A program made the position numbers and the translations under genes. The notes beneath the pieces were generated by a model. The model searched no databases. It saw nothing but the letters and a program-made list of their open reading frames with translations, and was not told the DNA's origin. From Apostichopus japonicus (lineage: Eukaryota; Echinodermata; Holothuroidea; Aspidochirotida; Stichopodidae), in assembly GCF_037975245.1 (NCBI RefSeq), contig NC_092579.1, positions 4,984,001 through 5,048,000 on the forward strand: a stretch of DNA of 64,000 nt, written 5' to 3'. Positions 34,601-60,187 of the stretch are shown one piece after another (position 1 is the first letter of the stretch; each line of letters starts with the position of its first letter).

Positions 34601-35139
34601 TCATCTGGAGTATGCTGTGCAGGCTTGGAACCCATATTTTTGCTAAGGATAAGGAAGTACTCGAAAAGGTCCAGAGGAGGGCTACCAGGATGATTAGTTC
34701 CTTAAAGAGTGTTCCTTATTATAGGCGGTTACAACTGTTGAATCTCACCACACTGGAGCTTACTTAGGAGGTTACGTGGTGACTTGATTCAGGTTTTCAA
34801 GATTGTGTATGGTTTTGACAATTTATCCTTCACTTGCTAATAGTAGTTGTACCAGAGATCATTGTCTTAATCTACAAAAGTCACAAAGTAGGATTAATAT
34901 TCAGCATAATTTTTTCCTATTAGGGTTGTGAATGAGTGGAACGGTTTGCCTGAGAAAGTTGTACTTGCAAGTAGTGTGGATGGGATTAAGAATGCTTTGG
35001 ACAAGCACTTTAAGCATTGCAATCGGGTCTGAGTGTTTGTGTCTTCAGTTTTTCTCTCTCTCCTATAGGGTCCTTGATGGGGACTTGAGTGTCCCTCCTG
35101 ATCCTTTTTTCTACTAAACTAAACTAAACTAAACTAAAC
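31690..35139 (+). pseudogene. Decayed CR1/L2-like non-LTR retrotransposon
   Basis: The remains run in order: AP endonuclease (TESWLREDID about 31955; GGFNFPDLNW from 32292, where the catalytic Asp of GDFN is Gly), then reverse transcriptase (33855-34361: DFQKAFDKVPHQ, SGVPQGSVLGPLL, and FADV where FADD is expected), then a thumb/C-terminal region broken by stops (34362-35117). It ends in (ACTAA)n at about 35113-35139, a typical 3' tail for CR1/L2 relatives. Multiple stops and frameshifts and a nested MITE show it is dead. The 5' boundary is uncertain. Confidence 0.85.
33391..33768. mobile_element. hAT-type MITE nested in the retrotransposon, 378 bp
   Basis: Ends CAGTGGCGTAGGAA and TTCCTACGCCCTTG; 8-bp duplication GGCCTGTT at 33383-33390 and 33769-33776. 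Removing the element restores the conserved RT segment NYRPVSLTS, so it inserted after the retrotransposon. Same family and orientation as 46611-46955. Confidence 0.93.
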
Positions 35140-35479
35140 ACACACTGGCAAAACCTTTACATGTAATCACATTAGCAGAAAAGTTAATATTTTGACAACA
35201 CACAATGCAACTTTTCAACAGCCAATGAAGAACATAATGGAATAATGGAATTAAATTAAGTCTAAAAAGTGCTGCTTAATATGAGATCACATTGCTTGAG
35301 CAAAAGTTATACCATGAAACAAAGACTGACAAACAAGATCTATATGGTAAGACTTGTATTTACATATATTTACATGTTAATGATTATGCAAATATTTACA
35401 TATTTATATATGATATAGTAAGAAACAAAAGTGAATAGTTATGCTGAGTGTAAACACCAAACCATAATCCTTTCCCTAC
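35140..35479. other. Spacer between retrotransposon and satellite
   Basis: AT-rich sequence; no gene or repeat recognised. Confidence 0.5.
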
Positions 35480-38165
35480 CTTCATACCATAAAGTTTTGT
35501 GGCAGATGCAGTAGCCTAGCCTATTAAGCATATTAGAATTGGGACTAAAGTTGTCCTATCATACACCTTTAATGATAAGTAACACCTACTTTCATATTTC
35601 TTAGAAGATGCAGTAATTTAACCTAATTAGAATATTAGAATCAAGACTTAAGTTGTTATTATCATACACCTTTAACGACAATTACCATTTTCTTTCATAT
35701 TTTGTGATAGATGCAGAAGCGTAACCGGTACCTATTTAGAATATTAGAATTGGGACTAAAGTTGTCGTATCAAACACCTTTAATGAAAAGTACCACCAAC
35801 TTACATATTTTGTGGAAGATGCAGTAACGTAACCTATTTAGAATATTAGAATCAGAACTAAAGTTGTTATTATTATACACCTTTAACGATAAGTACCACC
35901 TTCTTTCATACTATGTGGCAGATGCAGTAACGTAACCTATTTAGAATATTAGAATCAGAACTAAAGTTGTTATTATTATACACCTTTAACGATAAGTACC
36001 ACCTTCTTTCATACTATGTGGCAGATGCAGTAACGTAACCTATTTAGAATATGAGAATCGGAACTAAAGTTGTTATTATTATACACCTTTAACGATAAGT
36101 ACCACCTTCTTTCATACTATGTGGCAGATGCAGTAACGTAACCTATTTAGAATATTAGAATCGGAACTAAAGTTGTTATTATTATACACCTTTAACAATA
36201 AGTACCACCTTCTTTCATACTATGTGGCAAATGCAGTAACGTAACCTATTTAGAATATTAGAATCGGAACTAAAGTTGTTATTATTATACACCTTTAACA
36301 ATAAGTACCACCTTCTTTCATACTATGTGGCAGATGCAGTAACGTAACCTATTTAGAATATTAGAATCGGAACTAAAGTTGTTATTATTATACACCTTTA
36401 ACAATAAGTACCACCTTCTTTCATACTATGTGGCAGATGCAGTAACGTAACCTATTTAGAATATTAGAATCGGAACTAAAGTTGTTATTATTATACACCT
36501 TTAACAATAAGTACCACCTTCTTTCATACTATGTGGCAAATGCAGTAACGTAACCTATTTAGAATATTAGAATCGGAACTAAAGTTGTTATTATTATACA
36601 CCTTTAACAATAAGTACCACCTTCTTTCATACTATGTGGCAGATGCAGTAACGTAACCTATTTAGAATATTAGAATCGGAACTAAAGTTGTTATTATTAT
36701 ACACCTTTAACGATAAGTACCACCTTCTTTCATACTATGTGGCAGATGCAGTAACGTAACCTATTTAGAATATTAGAATCAGAACTAAAGTTGTTATTAT
36801 TATACACCTTTAACGATAAGTACCACCTTCTTTCAGACTATGTGGCAGATGCAGTAACGTAACCTATTTAGAATATGAGAATCGGAACTAAAGTTGTTAT
36901 TATTATACACCTTTAACGATAAGTACCACCTTCTTTCATACTATGTGGCAGATGCAGTAACGTAACCTATTTAGAATATTAGAATCAGAACTAAAGTTGT
37001 TATTATTATACACCTTTAACGATAAGTACCACCTTCTTTCATACTATGTGGCAGATGCAGTAACGTAACCTATTTAGAATATGAGAATCGGAACTAAAGT
37101 TGTTATTATTATACACCTTTAACGATAAGTACCACCTTCTTTCATACTATGTGGCAGATGCAGTAACGTAACCTATTTAGAATATGAGAATCGGAACTAA
37201 AGTTGTTATTATTATACACCTTTAACGATAAGTACCACCTTCTTTCATACTATGTGGCAGATGCAGTAACGTAACCTATTTAGAATATTAGAATCAGAAC
37301 TAAAGTTGTTATTATTATACACCTTTAACGATAAGTACCACCTTCTTTCAGACTATGTGGCAGATGCAGTAACGTAACCTATTTAGAATATTAGAATCGG
37401 AACTAAAGTTGTTATTATTATACACCTTTAACGATAAGTACCACCTTCTTTCATACTATGTGGCAGATGCAGTAACGTAACCTATTTAGAATATTAGAAT
37501 CAAGACTTAAGTTGTTATTATCATACACCTTTAACGACAATTACCATTTTCTTTCATATTTTGTGATAGATGCAGAAGCGTAACCGGTACCTATTTAGAA
37601 TATTAGAATTGGGACTAAAGTTGTCGTATCATACACCTTTAATGAAAAGTACCACCAACTTACATATTTTGTGGAAGATGCAGTAACGTAACCTATTTAG
37701 AATATTAGAATCAGAACTAAAGTTGTTATTATTATACACCTTTAACGATAAGTACCACCTTCTTTCATACTATGTGGCAGATGCAGTAACGTAACCTATT
37801 TAGAATATTAGAATCAGAACTAAAGTTGTTATTATTATACACCTTTAACGATAAGTACCACCTTCTTTCATACTATGTGGCAGATGCAGTAACGTAACCT
37901 ATTTAGAATATGAGAATCGGAACTAAAGTTGTTATTATTATACACCTTTAACGATAAGTACCACCTTCTTTCATACTATGTGGCAGATGCAGTAACGTAA
38001 CCTATTTAGAATATTAGAATCGGAACTAAAGTTGTTATTATTATACACCTTTAACGATAAGTACCACCTTCTTTCATACTATGTGGCAGATGCAGTAACG
38101 TAACCTATTTAGAATATTAGAATCGGGACTGAAGTTGCTATTATTCCCCATACACCTTTTATGAT
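35480..38165. repeat. 103-bp satellite array, about 26 copies, with higher-order duplication
   Basis: The unit contains GCAGTAACGTAACCTATTTA, GGAACTAAAGTTGTTATTAT, CACCTTTAACGATAAGTACC and TTCATACTATGTGGCAGATG. Central units are nearly identical; edge units are diverged. A set of unusual variant units at 35642-35830 (CCGGTACC insertion, CGACAATTACCATTTTC) recurs at about 37501-37690, about 1859 bp away, with one difference seen. So roughly 18 units were duplicated as a block. It lies directly downstream of WDR13. Confidence 0.95.
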
Positions 38166-38580
38166 TATTAACAGGTACTTTAATATACGGTTAAGAATGA
38201 ATACTTCATAGAGTTTTCACACAGACTGTTGCGGGGTTTTAGAGTTGAGAGATAATTCTTGCACATCTCATCAAATTATAGGCAACAACCTAGCTGTGAC
38301 ACGAGACAGCTGTGCGATATAGGCCATTGCAATGTTGTTTCACATTACAGATCAGTCCGAAGTCAAATATATGAATCAAGGATTCTCGCCTAATTTTTTC
38401 ACGAGGGCCATTTGAGAGAAATATTATTGGATTAAATTAAAGGCAAAAGGAAAACACAAATCACACAATAACATGATTGAGCAAAAAAGAGGGCGCTATT
38501 GCAAAATTGTTCTTGTTGCTTGTCTGTTATCCATTCAACATGGACCAATACAATACATTTCACTAAATAGATCTATCTTC
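38166..38580 (-). other. Probable 3' untranslated region of WDR13
   Basis: Follows the TGA stop (38581-38583). A minus-strand ATTAAA is present at about 38179. No other feature. Confidence 0.4.
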
Positions 38581-50464
<11,884 letters not shown>

Positions 50465-50600
50465 ATGGTTGACGTGTTTTCTGATGACTATCGGGACCAA
50501 GGGCTAGGAGGCTATGGTGATGTCAATATGAATGACTCTCTCCAAGTTGACCATCTCTCTGGGAATGACCATGAATTGACAGATGCCGAATTATTTCCAG
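50465..50600 (+). CDS. First coding exon of an unrecognised gene
   Basis: ATG at 50465 has a good context (AAC ATG G); an in-frame ATG two codons earlier (50459) has a poor one. It encodes 45 acidic residues: MVDVFSDDYRDQGLGGYGDV, then NMNDSLQVDHLSGNDHELTD and AELFP. It ends at a strong donor, CCAG|GTAAGA, phase 1. High Asp/Glu and low hydrophobicity suggest a soluble, probably nuclear or cytosolic protein with a disordered head. I do not recognise the family, and no later exon is evident up to 64000, so the first intron may exceed 13 kb. A spurious exon remains possible. Confidence 0.5.
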
Positions 50601-51177
50601 GTAAGAAGACTAATGCCTACCTGTTACCTTAGTAGACTTAGAGAAGTTAACAGCCTAGGTTCTGACCTAGGCCTACTGTAGACCTAAGTTCTAACTGTAC
50701 CTAAGTTTGGCCTATACTATAGACTGCAGTAGAGCTAAAATCCTATTTAACCTAACATTGCCTAGGCTAGACCAAACTTGAGTCAGTGTAACTTTCAGTC
50801 TAGGACAGTTACCTTTTAAATTTACCATTGGTCAACTTAGTTTTGTAAACACCCATAAATAAAGCTCTGCCTGACATTAGGCCAGGAAAATGAAATGCAA
50901 CTAGGCAACATCAAACTCTTCTGAAGTGATAGTTTGAACTAACATGTTAATTTCAAGATTGTAAGAGCACATATATTTTTATGTTGTAATGACAAACCCC
51001 CTGATATTGCTTTTTAATTTTTTAAAGTTTGTGGAAGGAATCCCCCCCCCCCCCAAGTTTATTACAATTATGCTGTGTTAGGTCTAGATTACATTTATGG
51101 TATGTAATTTTTTTACTGTCTTCATATGATGTTGTATCCACTAACAAATCATTGGAGTATCAATCCTTATGTTGATG
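50601..51177 (+). other. Probable intron of the unrecognised gene
   Basis: AT-rich with several TAGGCCTA words and a poly-C run near 51042. No gene seen. Confidence 0.5.
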
Positions 51178-51560
51178 CAGGGCCGTATTTAGACATGTGG
51201 AGGCACATTGGCAACCTTCAGTAGTGGAGGCCCGTGCAGCACCTCAGTGATCGCCCTCCTGGTGGAGGGGTCTAAGGGGAGGTTTTTTTGTGTAATAATT
51301 AAGGGTGCTTAGATGCAAAATGGTGCAGTATTTTGTGATTTTTGAAGTAAATTTAGCTGTTTCTACCATTCACAAAGAGATATAATTACAATTGAATATG
51401 ACTTGCGCATATGTAGATGACGTAAAACGCGCGCAATATGATTTTGATTGATGATACGTGTCAGCCTACATTTCCTCATATTATTTTCATGAAATATGTG
51501 GAGGCCCCTTGTTGTGGAGGCCCAAGGGCAACTACCCACGTTGTCCTACATCCGGCCCTA
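51178..51560. mobile_element. hAT-type MITE, 383 bp
   Basis: Starts CAGGGCCGTATTTAGACA and ends ACATCCGGCCCTA. Flanks TGTTGATG (51170-51177) and CGTTGATG (51561-51568) match at 7 of 8 bases. The interior repeats GTGGAGGC words near both ends. Non-coding. Confidence 0.85.
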
Positions 51561-51876
51561 CGTTGATGTGACTTTAAACAGTATATACAATACCAGTTTT
51601 CTTAATCTACATGCTTCTATTCTTTTTTTTTGTGCTTATCTTTGGCACCCATATGAAAAATACCATTGTTTTAAGTGTTATTAATAGATGAGAGAGAATC
51701 ATCTGGATTTAAAGTACTGTACTGACAAGCAACAATAATTATGTTTCAGAATGTCTGCACATGTACAACATGTAACTTTGAGATTAAGTTGAATTGCAAG
51801 TTACAGTTTCATCAGAAAAGGAGGCTATGTGTCATTTACCATGCAAAATACCCCACAGTACTTCCAGCTGTAAAGC

Positions 51877-52389
51877 CTACAGCAAAACTTATTAACCTTC
51901 TTTTATAACATGGAAGTAGAAGAGAAAGTTCAATGATGCAGTTAATGATGCCATTGTAATGATGCCACTGTAAGTACTACAAAAGAAGTGGAAGATATGC
52001 TGTTTTGCACACACAGAACATTATACATACATACTGTACAGTACTTATACTCTTTCCCTGTTGTGAAATGTGAACCCCTTTTGTTAATATGGAACACACT
52101 TTAAGGGTCAATGATTAATAAGGTTAAGGTAACTTGACTATCAAACTGGAAATGCAGTAAGTTCTGCTGCAAGCAAACCTGTGACACATTGTCCTACAGT
52201 AAATCTTGGCAATAAAAGGACACTAAAAAAACCTATTAAATGCTTCCTCAACATGTACTTTTACAATAAATAGGTACAAGTGGCAACTAGTTTCATTACA
52301 CAATGGCATCATTAACTGCATCATTGAACTTTCTTTCTTTTCTACTGCCATGTCATAATACAGTAGATGGTTAATAAGTTTTGCTATAG
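51877..52389. mobile_element. Long-armed inverted-repeat element, about 513 bp
   Basis: Arms of about 95 bp face each other. The left includes AGCAAAACTTATTAACC and AAGTTCAATGATGCAGTTAA; the right carries their complements (TTAACTGCATCATTGAACTT, GGTTAATAAGTTTTGCT). Arms differ by small indels. No ORF; no clear target duplication, so the superfamily is open. Confidence 0.8.
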
Positions 52390-53454
52390 TTTAGTGATGG
52401 AATATGCAGCCATCTATTTCATTGGTTATGGATGATACTGTGCATCATTCATTTTACATGTACACTTGTACAGTGTCAATATAATTTACATGCTCATTAT
52501 TACACAGTCTTCAATGCTGAATGTTAGAGCATGTCGTAATTACTTTAAACTTGTACACACAGATTACAGTTTGATGAACTCCAGATTTTAACCTTCATAA
52601 CTAGTCATTAAAAGTAATGATTTTTATGTTGAACTCATAGTTTCCTAAATGTTGTGCAAAAGTAGTAAGTAAAATAGACTTAATCAGCAAAGTTGCATCT
52701 TCTGTATTATATACCAGACATTGACAACAAGGACCTAAGACTCACACAGTTGCTATTTTTTTTTGAAAAAAAAAGTTTTGGTTCATATCTGGGAGTTCCT
52801 TTCACAAACATTTTTTAACAATAGTGTCAGCCAGAAAACAGAACAAAAAGAATTCCATCTCCATTTGTCACTGCTCACCTCCTCTGAATATACTGTACAG
52901 TAAGCTGTGAACTGCAGCTGTTTGGTTGCTACACATGATTGCACACAAGTATTATTGAAATCATTCAGAAAATAATAAAAGCATTCAATGGTGAATTATT
53001 CAGTGTGGGCATTAACCTTCAAATTGGCAAAGGTGATAAATATAGGGACATTGCAAACGACTACAAGTAATTCAGTTTTATGATGAATTAACTTAGCATT
53101 CCAGAAGTTTCAATACCCTCAATAGAAATATAGCTCACTGTTTACAGTATCTTTGTCTTATTCTCGCTGTCCTCTATTATTGTTTTGCAAAGTACAAGGT
53201 GTTTCAAAGGGCCTAGGCATTAAGTGAAATTTCACAAATGCATCCCTTTATAGCTTACTGTACTGTAGCTATGCAAAAGTGCCAAATTTTAACACACATA
53301 CGCTCAAAGGTGTACTGTTTTGAAACCATATACATTTTCCCTGAATTTATAATTTTAAGATAAATATCATCAACCTACTAATTGCTCTGAAATGCACCAA
53401 CTATAAATTATGTCGTCAAATTTTTTTCTAGATTGTGAATGTATAGTATTATAT
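52390..53454. other. Non-coding, no feature recognised
   Basis: AT-rich; many TACTGTA/TACAGTA words (for example around 52033 and 52898), no coding signal. Confidence 0.5.
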
Positions 53455-53645
53455 GTATTTTAGATCCTCCTGCAAGCAGGAACTCGCGAAGAAGCCATCA
53501 TTGGCTTATCAAAGCCGCAAGCTGACCGAAGTCAGTCTCTTAGATTCATGTTTAACGTCCATGATTATGAATTGTCAATTGTCAACAACACTGTAACTGG
53601 ACGACATACATTAATCTTGGAGTGATTCAAACTTGGGACCTTATG
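53455..53645 (-). mobile_element. tRNA-derived SINE, minus-strand copy, truncated
   Basis: Reverse complement shares CTTCGGTCAGCTTGCGGCTT, GAGTTCCTGCTTGCAGGAGG and the B-box region with the copy at 12707; the A-box half is missing. More similar to 12707 than to 26642. Confidence 0.82.
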
Positions 53646-55860
53646 ATTGAAAAGCAATTAACAAACAACCTTTTTACTCCCAGGTGATTCCAGCAGATTA
53701 TTTTCTTTCGGAAAGTTGGTATGTGAAAGTTAAACTATTGGTCAATGTACTTTACTGTTTAGCTTTCATATTTTTATTAAACTCTTCTTAACATACTGTA
53801 TTTTACCAAATTTTACATAAACTTACATCCTATCACATGACAGTCATAATACTGTGCAAGACATGGCTTAGTCCCGTCACAAGAAAAACATCCTGCCTTT
53901 ACATCAAGGCTTAGATGGCACCGTCAGTGTGTCTCCCTGTTAATGGAAAAAAACAAATCCGATGGAAAAAAAGTGAAACTGTTATAGCTATTAGGATTAT
54001 GTGTGGTGAGAGATTTCTTCTGTTCTTGTACTGTATGTTATACCTGTAGGTGAATAAGAATACCACAGGATGTCACTGGTAGGACTAACTCTTCAATCAA
54101 CAATTCTTTTAACCTGTGTCAGTTGTGATCCATATATTCATCTTCTTACAACCTTGCTTTCTCTTCTGTTTTTGTGGGTGGTCTGCCATAAGAATCTGAA
54201 GGGTGAGTGGACAAATACTACGGAGTATACACTGTACAGTAGGCTACTGTACAATTCACAGTACACTTACAAGCCTGTACATTATAGGTTTGATACATGA
54301 TAGTGTTAGGGAACTAAGGGAACCTTAAAAATACTGTACTATTACATGAAGCGTGGTTTGTTTGTAAACAGACTGCTTCTTTCTATCAAACCATAATATT
54401 TGGTATATAGTTAATACGTTTAGAAGTAAACTGTAATTCAAATTTGTGCAATTACAGTAATATAGATTCTCTTTGCAGTTTTGGCATACTGTATTGGCAG
54501 GCAACACCTGTCCCTCCCCTCTCCCTCTCCCCCATCCCCCATCCTAACACCATTCAGATTCATGAATTAAGTGTTAAAAGCACTTGTCTGTGTGGTTGTG
54601 GGTTGAATGTTCTTGATGGGATTAAATTTCTTTCTCACCTTTCATTTAATCCTGACAGTTCCCTAATTCGAAGAGAATGTTTGATATTTGGCTTACATGT
54701 TGACGATGGTCATTATTGATTGAAAATTCAGCTTGAGCTGAGACATGTTCATTAATTAATAATTATAGATAGATACTGTATTGAGAGTAATGAATGAAAA
54801 CATAAATGCCAGACATATATATAACAGAAAATGGACAGAAATTTCAAAAGGGCAACCGATGTCAAATTGTGAAGATTTTCTGCTGCGGGTATTAACTGTA
54901 TAGTATTTAGCTATCAATTGAGAATTAAATCAGATATAAAGAACAGTTACTGTATGACACACACACACACATAAAATAAAAAGTGGTAAGCTAATTAGTC
55001 AAAAAGCAAATTACAGCTGAGCTATTTTTAATCCCTTGGTTAATCAACAAAGGGACATATCTCAGGATACACAGTGAAATATTTTAAGTTCCTCTTCCCA
55101 TTTCTGCTCGTTGGCAAAATAGGCTGCTGTACAGTATGTTTTTACACTTATTGGCATGGCTTGCAGTCAATATTTGGCAATTCATTTCCTTATTATTGGC
55201 AGGGGTGTCTCCCTCTGCCAAGGTTCATTGTGATATATATACTGTACACATACAGTATATTGTACAGCTTGGAGATCCTTTCTCGACCCTTGACCTCAGC
55301 AGAGCTCTGTAGTACTGTACAGTAGTTATTTTCGACTGATAAGATCCCTCTTGATATCTTGGCAGATCATTTGTCCATTGTCTTATCATTGAGTCCTGGT
55401 TGTCAACAACTCTGGGGAATTGTGATACACCACCAATCCATAGTTAAATGAGCTGTGAATTTGTATTAAATTTGAATTTGAGGAATTAAAATATAATATC
55501 TTGGTCCCCATGTTCAGTATGACTATATTCTAGTGAAAGGGGGAAGGGGGGGGTCAGGGGTTTACAGAAGGGGAAAGGAGCAGTCCACCAAAACGTTGCC
55601 TTCAGGACTACCTTTAGAAACACTTCTTTTCACAATTTCAATACTGTTTGTTGTACAAAACTACCATTAATAATCCAGATACATCATATGTTATATACAT
55701 GTAATATTGTTTATGTAATATTGTTTATGTAAGAATCATTTTATAACATTGTTTATGTAAAATCGTTGTGGAAAACAAATAAATGAAAAAAAATGGATTG
55801 AAGTAATCTGTTCGCTATCCTCCATACACCCACCCAAAGTGGACAGAACGGCCCAAATGC
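53646..55860. other. Non-coding, no feature recognised
   Basis: No exon, RNA gene or repeat that I can support. A (CA)n run lies at about 54958-54972 and a G-rich run at about 55535-55560. Confidence 0.45.
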
Positions 55861-56671
55861 TTAAAGACCAACTATGGAGACAATTTTTGTTTTCAGGATT
55901 TTCCATTAATTTGGGAGTTAACATACCCATAATCAACATGTGTAAAAATAATCTTCGAAAACCTACTATAACCCACCAAAAAAGACCATGAAAATTGACA
56001 TTTTGGGTCGTCATGTGACATGAACCTCTGGAATGTCTGAAAACAGAGATTGACCCAAAGGAGCCTCTGGTCACGGTGTGACGTCATTGTTTGTATACCG
56101 CGAAAATCAAACGCTGATATAGGCACTGTTTATACACAGATAGCGAACAATTCTACTGTATTTGACTTCCAATTTCGAGTGTTTGAAAAGCTGTTAGCTT
56201 AAAACAAGAACACATGAATGTAAACAAATAGTTTTAAGACAATTGATCCAAAGTCTGCGGCGTTTAACGTCGGTTCTGTTACTTGGAAATCTAAAAAAGC
56301 TGATGCTTTTGTTGGGTGAGGTATAACTGCAACCTCCAACAACACAGAATTGTGGCATTTCGGGGGAAAAGGAGTATTATCGTTGATGTTTTTGGCAGCT
56401 CTAGTATACAACTTTACACACTAAAAGTATTGTTGTGAGTGAGGTATACAAACAGTGACGTCACATGGTCACCTGATGTCTTCGGAATGTTTCAGGAATG
56501 TCTGAAATAGGTTTCATAAAAAGCTGACTTTTCTTCCCATTTTTCACGTATGTAACGTCCAAAATTGGTAAAGTTAATTACAGCAATGTAATTGGAGTGA
56601 GTTAAGGATTACATACATGCAAAATGGTGGGATTTTATGTTCATCAAAAAGTCTCCATAGTTGGTCTTTAA
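55861..56671. mobile_element. TTAA-flanked inverted-repeat element, 811 bp
   Basis: Ends are perfect over 21 bp: TTAAAGACCAACTATGGAG at 55861 onward and its complement CTCCATAGTTGGTCTTTAA ending at 56671. The arms continue imperfectly inward (TGACGTCA words, GGAATGTCTGAAA in both). The TTAA at each end fits the target site of piggyBac- or Kolobok-type elements. No transposase frame. Confidence 0.82.
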
Positions 56672-56909
56672 AATGTCTTTACCCAAAAACATGGAGAAGA
56701 CTCACAGTACTAGACCTACAGTATAGTGAACTACAGTACAGTGCACATCCATGGATGATGATGTGAACATAACTACTGTAGGAACGTTTTCTGAGGGAAA
56801 AAGACAAAAACAAAAGTTCCTTTCACCAGCGATCACAATATCAATGATTACTTGGAAAGGAAGTTGACCCGTCATTTTGTGTACCTAGACCTCGTGTGAA
56901 GTCTTACGG

Positions 56910-57135
56910 ATTCAGAAGTACATGTACAGTACTTACTCTGCTGCAAGTCTTTGGAATCAGTTACCAGACCATCTTTGAACTTGTTCAAAATATCAAGATT
57001 AAATCATTTACTGAAGACCATATTTTTTCTGTTCTGCATTTCAATGTTGATGCTTTCCACTTTTTGAAGCGCCATGGGCAGTTACTCGTTTCATGGAGTG
57101 GCGATATATAAATCTACATTATTATTATTTTCATT
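56910..57135 (+). pseudogene. Non-LTR retrotransposon 3' tail
   Basis: A broken frame resembles the RT tail pattern SLWNSLP...FKxxLKTHLF (here KSLESVTRPSLNLF, NHLLKTIFF), followed by GGCGATATATAAATCTAC and (ATT)n, as in many L2-like 3' ends. Confidence 0.5.
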
Positions 57136-57639
57136 AAACATGTTAGGAATTATACTCTACCAGTTGTACTCCATCCAGCTACTGTAAGCATGAAACTGTA
57201 GAAAGCTTATAAAGTTTAAATAATTTTTACCTTTGCTTACTAAGCTCAATCGTGACAATTTAATTGTCCAATTTTGATGTCAAATGTCATTTTATTGATG
57301 ATGTCAGTAGGCGATACATGATGTGAATAGTTTATGAATCATGGTAAGTTACAGTAGCAACTTACAGTAGGTATATAAAAGCATACTGTCTTTAGATTTT
57401 GTGGTGGAGAAAATGTAGTTTAATGCCTGTCAAATGGCTAACATACTGTACATACGTACCACACCAGTACAGTACTACTAGTATTACAGTACTGCTCTCA
57501 GTCTCAATTCCCAAGACGTTAAGTTTTCAGCATGTGTTTTTTACATAAAGTCTTGCCCGCATTTGATGTTGATAATACAATAATTCTCACATCCATGCAT
57601 AGTCCCAGCAAACTAGAAATACTGTGTTTCTTGAACAGC

Positions 57640-58110
57640 GCTGCCGCTGCACATAAAATAATATCCGTTTTGGCGAGTGCTTTTGTCATTTCTGCTGCAG
57701 TAAATGTTGCCGAATAAGGACTACATTAACGGAAGTCGTTTTAAATGCTGCAGTAAAGACTGTCGCATGATGAGTGAGATTTACGTTAGTCCTTATTTGA
57801 CAATACTGTTGCTGCATAATTAGTTTCATTCTTTCTTGATCATTATGTGACCATAAATATTGCCGCATAATAACTACGTTTTTTGTGAAGTCATTATGTG
57901 GCTGTAAAAACTGCATTATAAAGACAGTATGATTTTTGGGCGAAATGGGGACCTTTCTGTGACAGCTGATAGACTGCCCAAGAAAAATTTAAGCCTTGGT
58001 CGTTATGCTGTGTAAAAAGAACCTCACATAATGACTTGTAATTGTTTTTCTCATTATGTGACACAAAATTTACTTCAGTAGAAGGAGTAAAAGCTGCATA
58101 AAAAGTTCTT
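57640..58110. repeat. Diverged repeat with CATTATGTG/CACATAATG words
   Basis: Recurrent, imperfect copies of TGCCGCATAATAACTACGTT and GTCATTATGTGGCTGTAAA in both orientations. Boundaries unclear. The Ala/Val-rich open frame at 57532-57717 is probably a by-product. Confidence 0.5.
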
Positions 58111-60187
58111 GAATAATGTCCGTTTTGGTGTTCCTTACTCCTACAGTGTACATGTTTATTGGCAAGCCTTTAATAATCATTTTTTCAGACCAAACGGTAA
58201 GAACTGGGTAGTAGGAGGGACGATCAGGAAAGACACCTTAAAAAAAATTTGTCATGACGTAATTAACTCTAGTACAAAGAATTTATACAGTACAGTAGTT
58301 CTATAGAATATAGTTCTTTGAAAAATGGTGAATTCGTTATCTTTGCCGGTCGCGTGTCTATCAGGAAATTATTTGTATCATGAAGCTTCCACTCTAATAT
58401 CATTCTTGGAATTAATACCATTAAATTACATTACTTTGGCCTTTAAAAATCCTTCTGCCAATTGTTCAAATTTGTAGATCAGTATCTCTGTCAGTGGAGT
58501 TTGTGGCATTTAATATGGGGCTGTCTTTCCTCTGAACTTCCTGGAAAATAAGTTGTTCACTTCGTGCGTGTGTGCGTGTGCGCCCCTTAACTCCCTCCAC
58601 CTTGCCCCGAATTATGTAACATTAGTCAATGCCATACAGTGCAGGTGTACAGTGGACATGTGCGATCCGTTACCAAATGTAAAGGGGGATTGTTGACCCT
58701 ATCGTTTTCCGTTTCTGGTTTGACCTGGACTGTTTATCTCATCAGATTGCTATCGGAGTATCCTTTGCTTAACAGGCAGGTTGTTCCTCGGTTTCCTGAT
58801 GGGATACATGATTGCAACAATTCACTCTGACCCCGTCAGACAAAAATGCCTTTCTTTGTAAAAAATTCATTCTTTGAACTTTTGGCAACAATTTCAAGAA
58901 TCCACACAGTGTCATACTGTAAACTTCTTTAACACTCTCAGGACAGGTTTATTTTTGTGTTGTAACTTTCGAACTTATCAAGGGAAATTACCTTGGATAT
59001 TTTGACTTTTCTCATCAAGGTATGTTTTCTTTATTTGTTTCTCCCGGCATCAGTTAATTACTAAGTACTTTTTTCCCCGTCCTTTTAGGGTTACAGTGAT
59101 TTTGAAAACGTGTTGACTGGTATTGTAATTACCGTAGTTTCAAACCAGTTCTTAGCATGACATGTAGGGTACCATAGATCAAATCAGGTAAATCACTTTT
59201 CAATGTCACCTACTAAAATTTTGATTTTCTTTTCATGGAGGAAATGTTTGGATCGCCGTGGTTTCCTTTTCTGTTTATGATTTTTTTATATATATTTACA
59301 TGTTTACATGAAAGTACACGCCAGCAAAACTCCAGTAGATTTTTAGGTACAGTAGTAGATATTATTTTTTTTCTTTTTCAATAAAAGAAACTAATTGTTT
59401 AATTATTCTATTTTTGGTATAGATGGGGGTGCTAGGGCAGTTGGCCCTTTTTGCCCCTCTATAAATTGGGCATTGCATATTGAATGGTATATCAAAAGAA
59501 AGTAAGTTTGATGTTCATACTTTCAAGTATTTAAAAAATTCCTGTGAGACTTGTTGATAAATTTACTGTAGGAAAGCTAGGTTTATAATTGAAAACAACT
59601 TTCAATAGTTCGGGTATATCTGAACACTGTAGGGACATGTACAGGATTGTACATGTACAGGATTGTACATGTACATGTACATGTACATGTACATGTACAG
59701 GGACATGTACAGGATTGGCTACTGCAGTACAGAGTTTCTTCTACAATACTGTAGATACCTTACCAAGGTAATGCAGTAATATACAGTAATAAAATAGTAC
59801 AGCAAGCTACTTGCTGGTTGAAAGTTTCAAGAGCCAAGAAAAACAAAGAACTTGTAGAAGCTTGTACACTGTAAGTTCATAACCAGTTTGGTCTTCACCA
59901 GAATATCAGCCACACTGGTAGAAGCTTTATACTGTCAATTTATAGCCAGTTTGGTCTTTACCATCTTTGATCAGCCACACATTATGAACATTGTAAAATG
60001 TATAAATTTTAAATATAATTTTATTATTTCTTCAATAAATATCAGAAGCTATTTCACAATAATATTTTTAATTATCATTGTCAACCTGTCTAAGCCTTCC
60101 AATAAATCTGTCGATTTTTTTTTCACTGGCTGACAGTTTGTGTGTAGTCCTGAGGTTCATCAGAGGGAGCCAATCTCTTACCCTGAT
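58111..60187. other. Non-coding; contains a GTACAT palindromic repeat
   Basis: At 59633-59710 the hexamer ACATGT/GTACAT repeats many times with ACAGGATTGT spacers. Otherwise nothing recognised; open frames at 58109 and 58639 show no family signature. Confidence 0.5.
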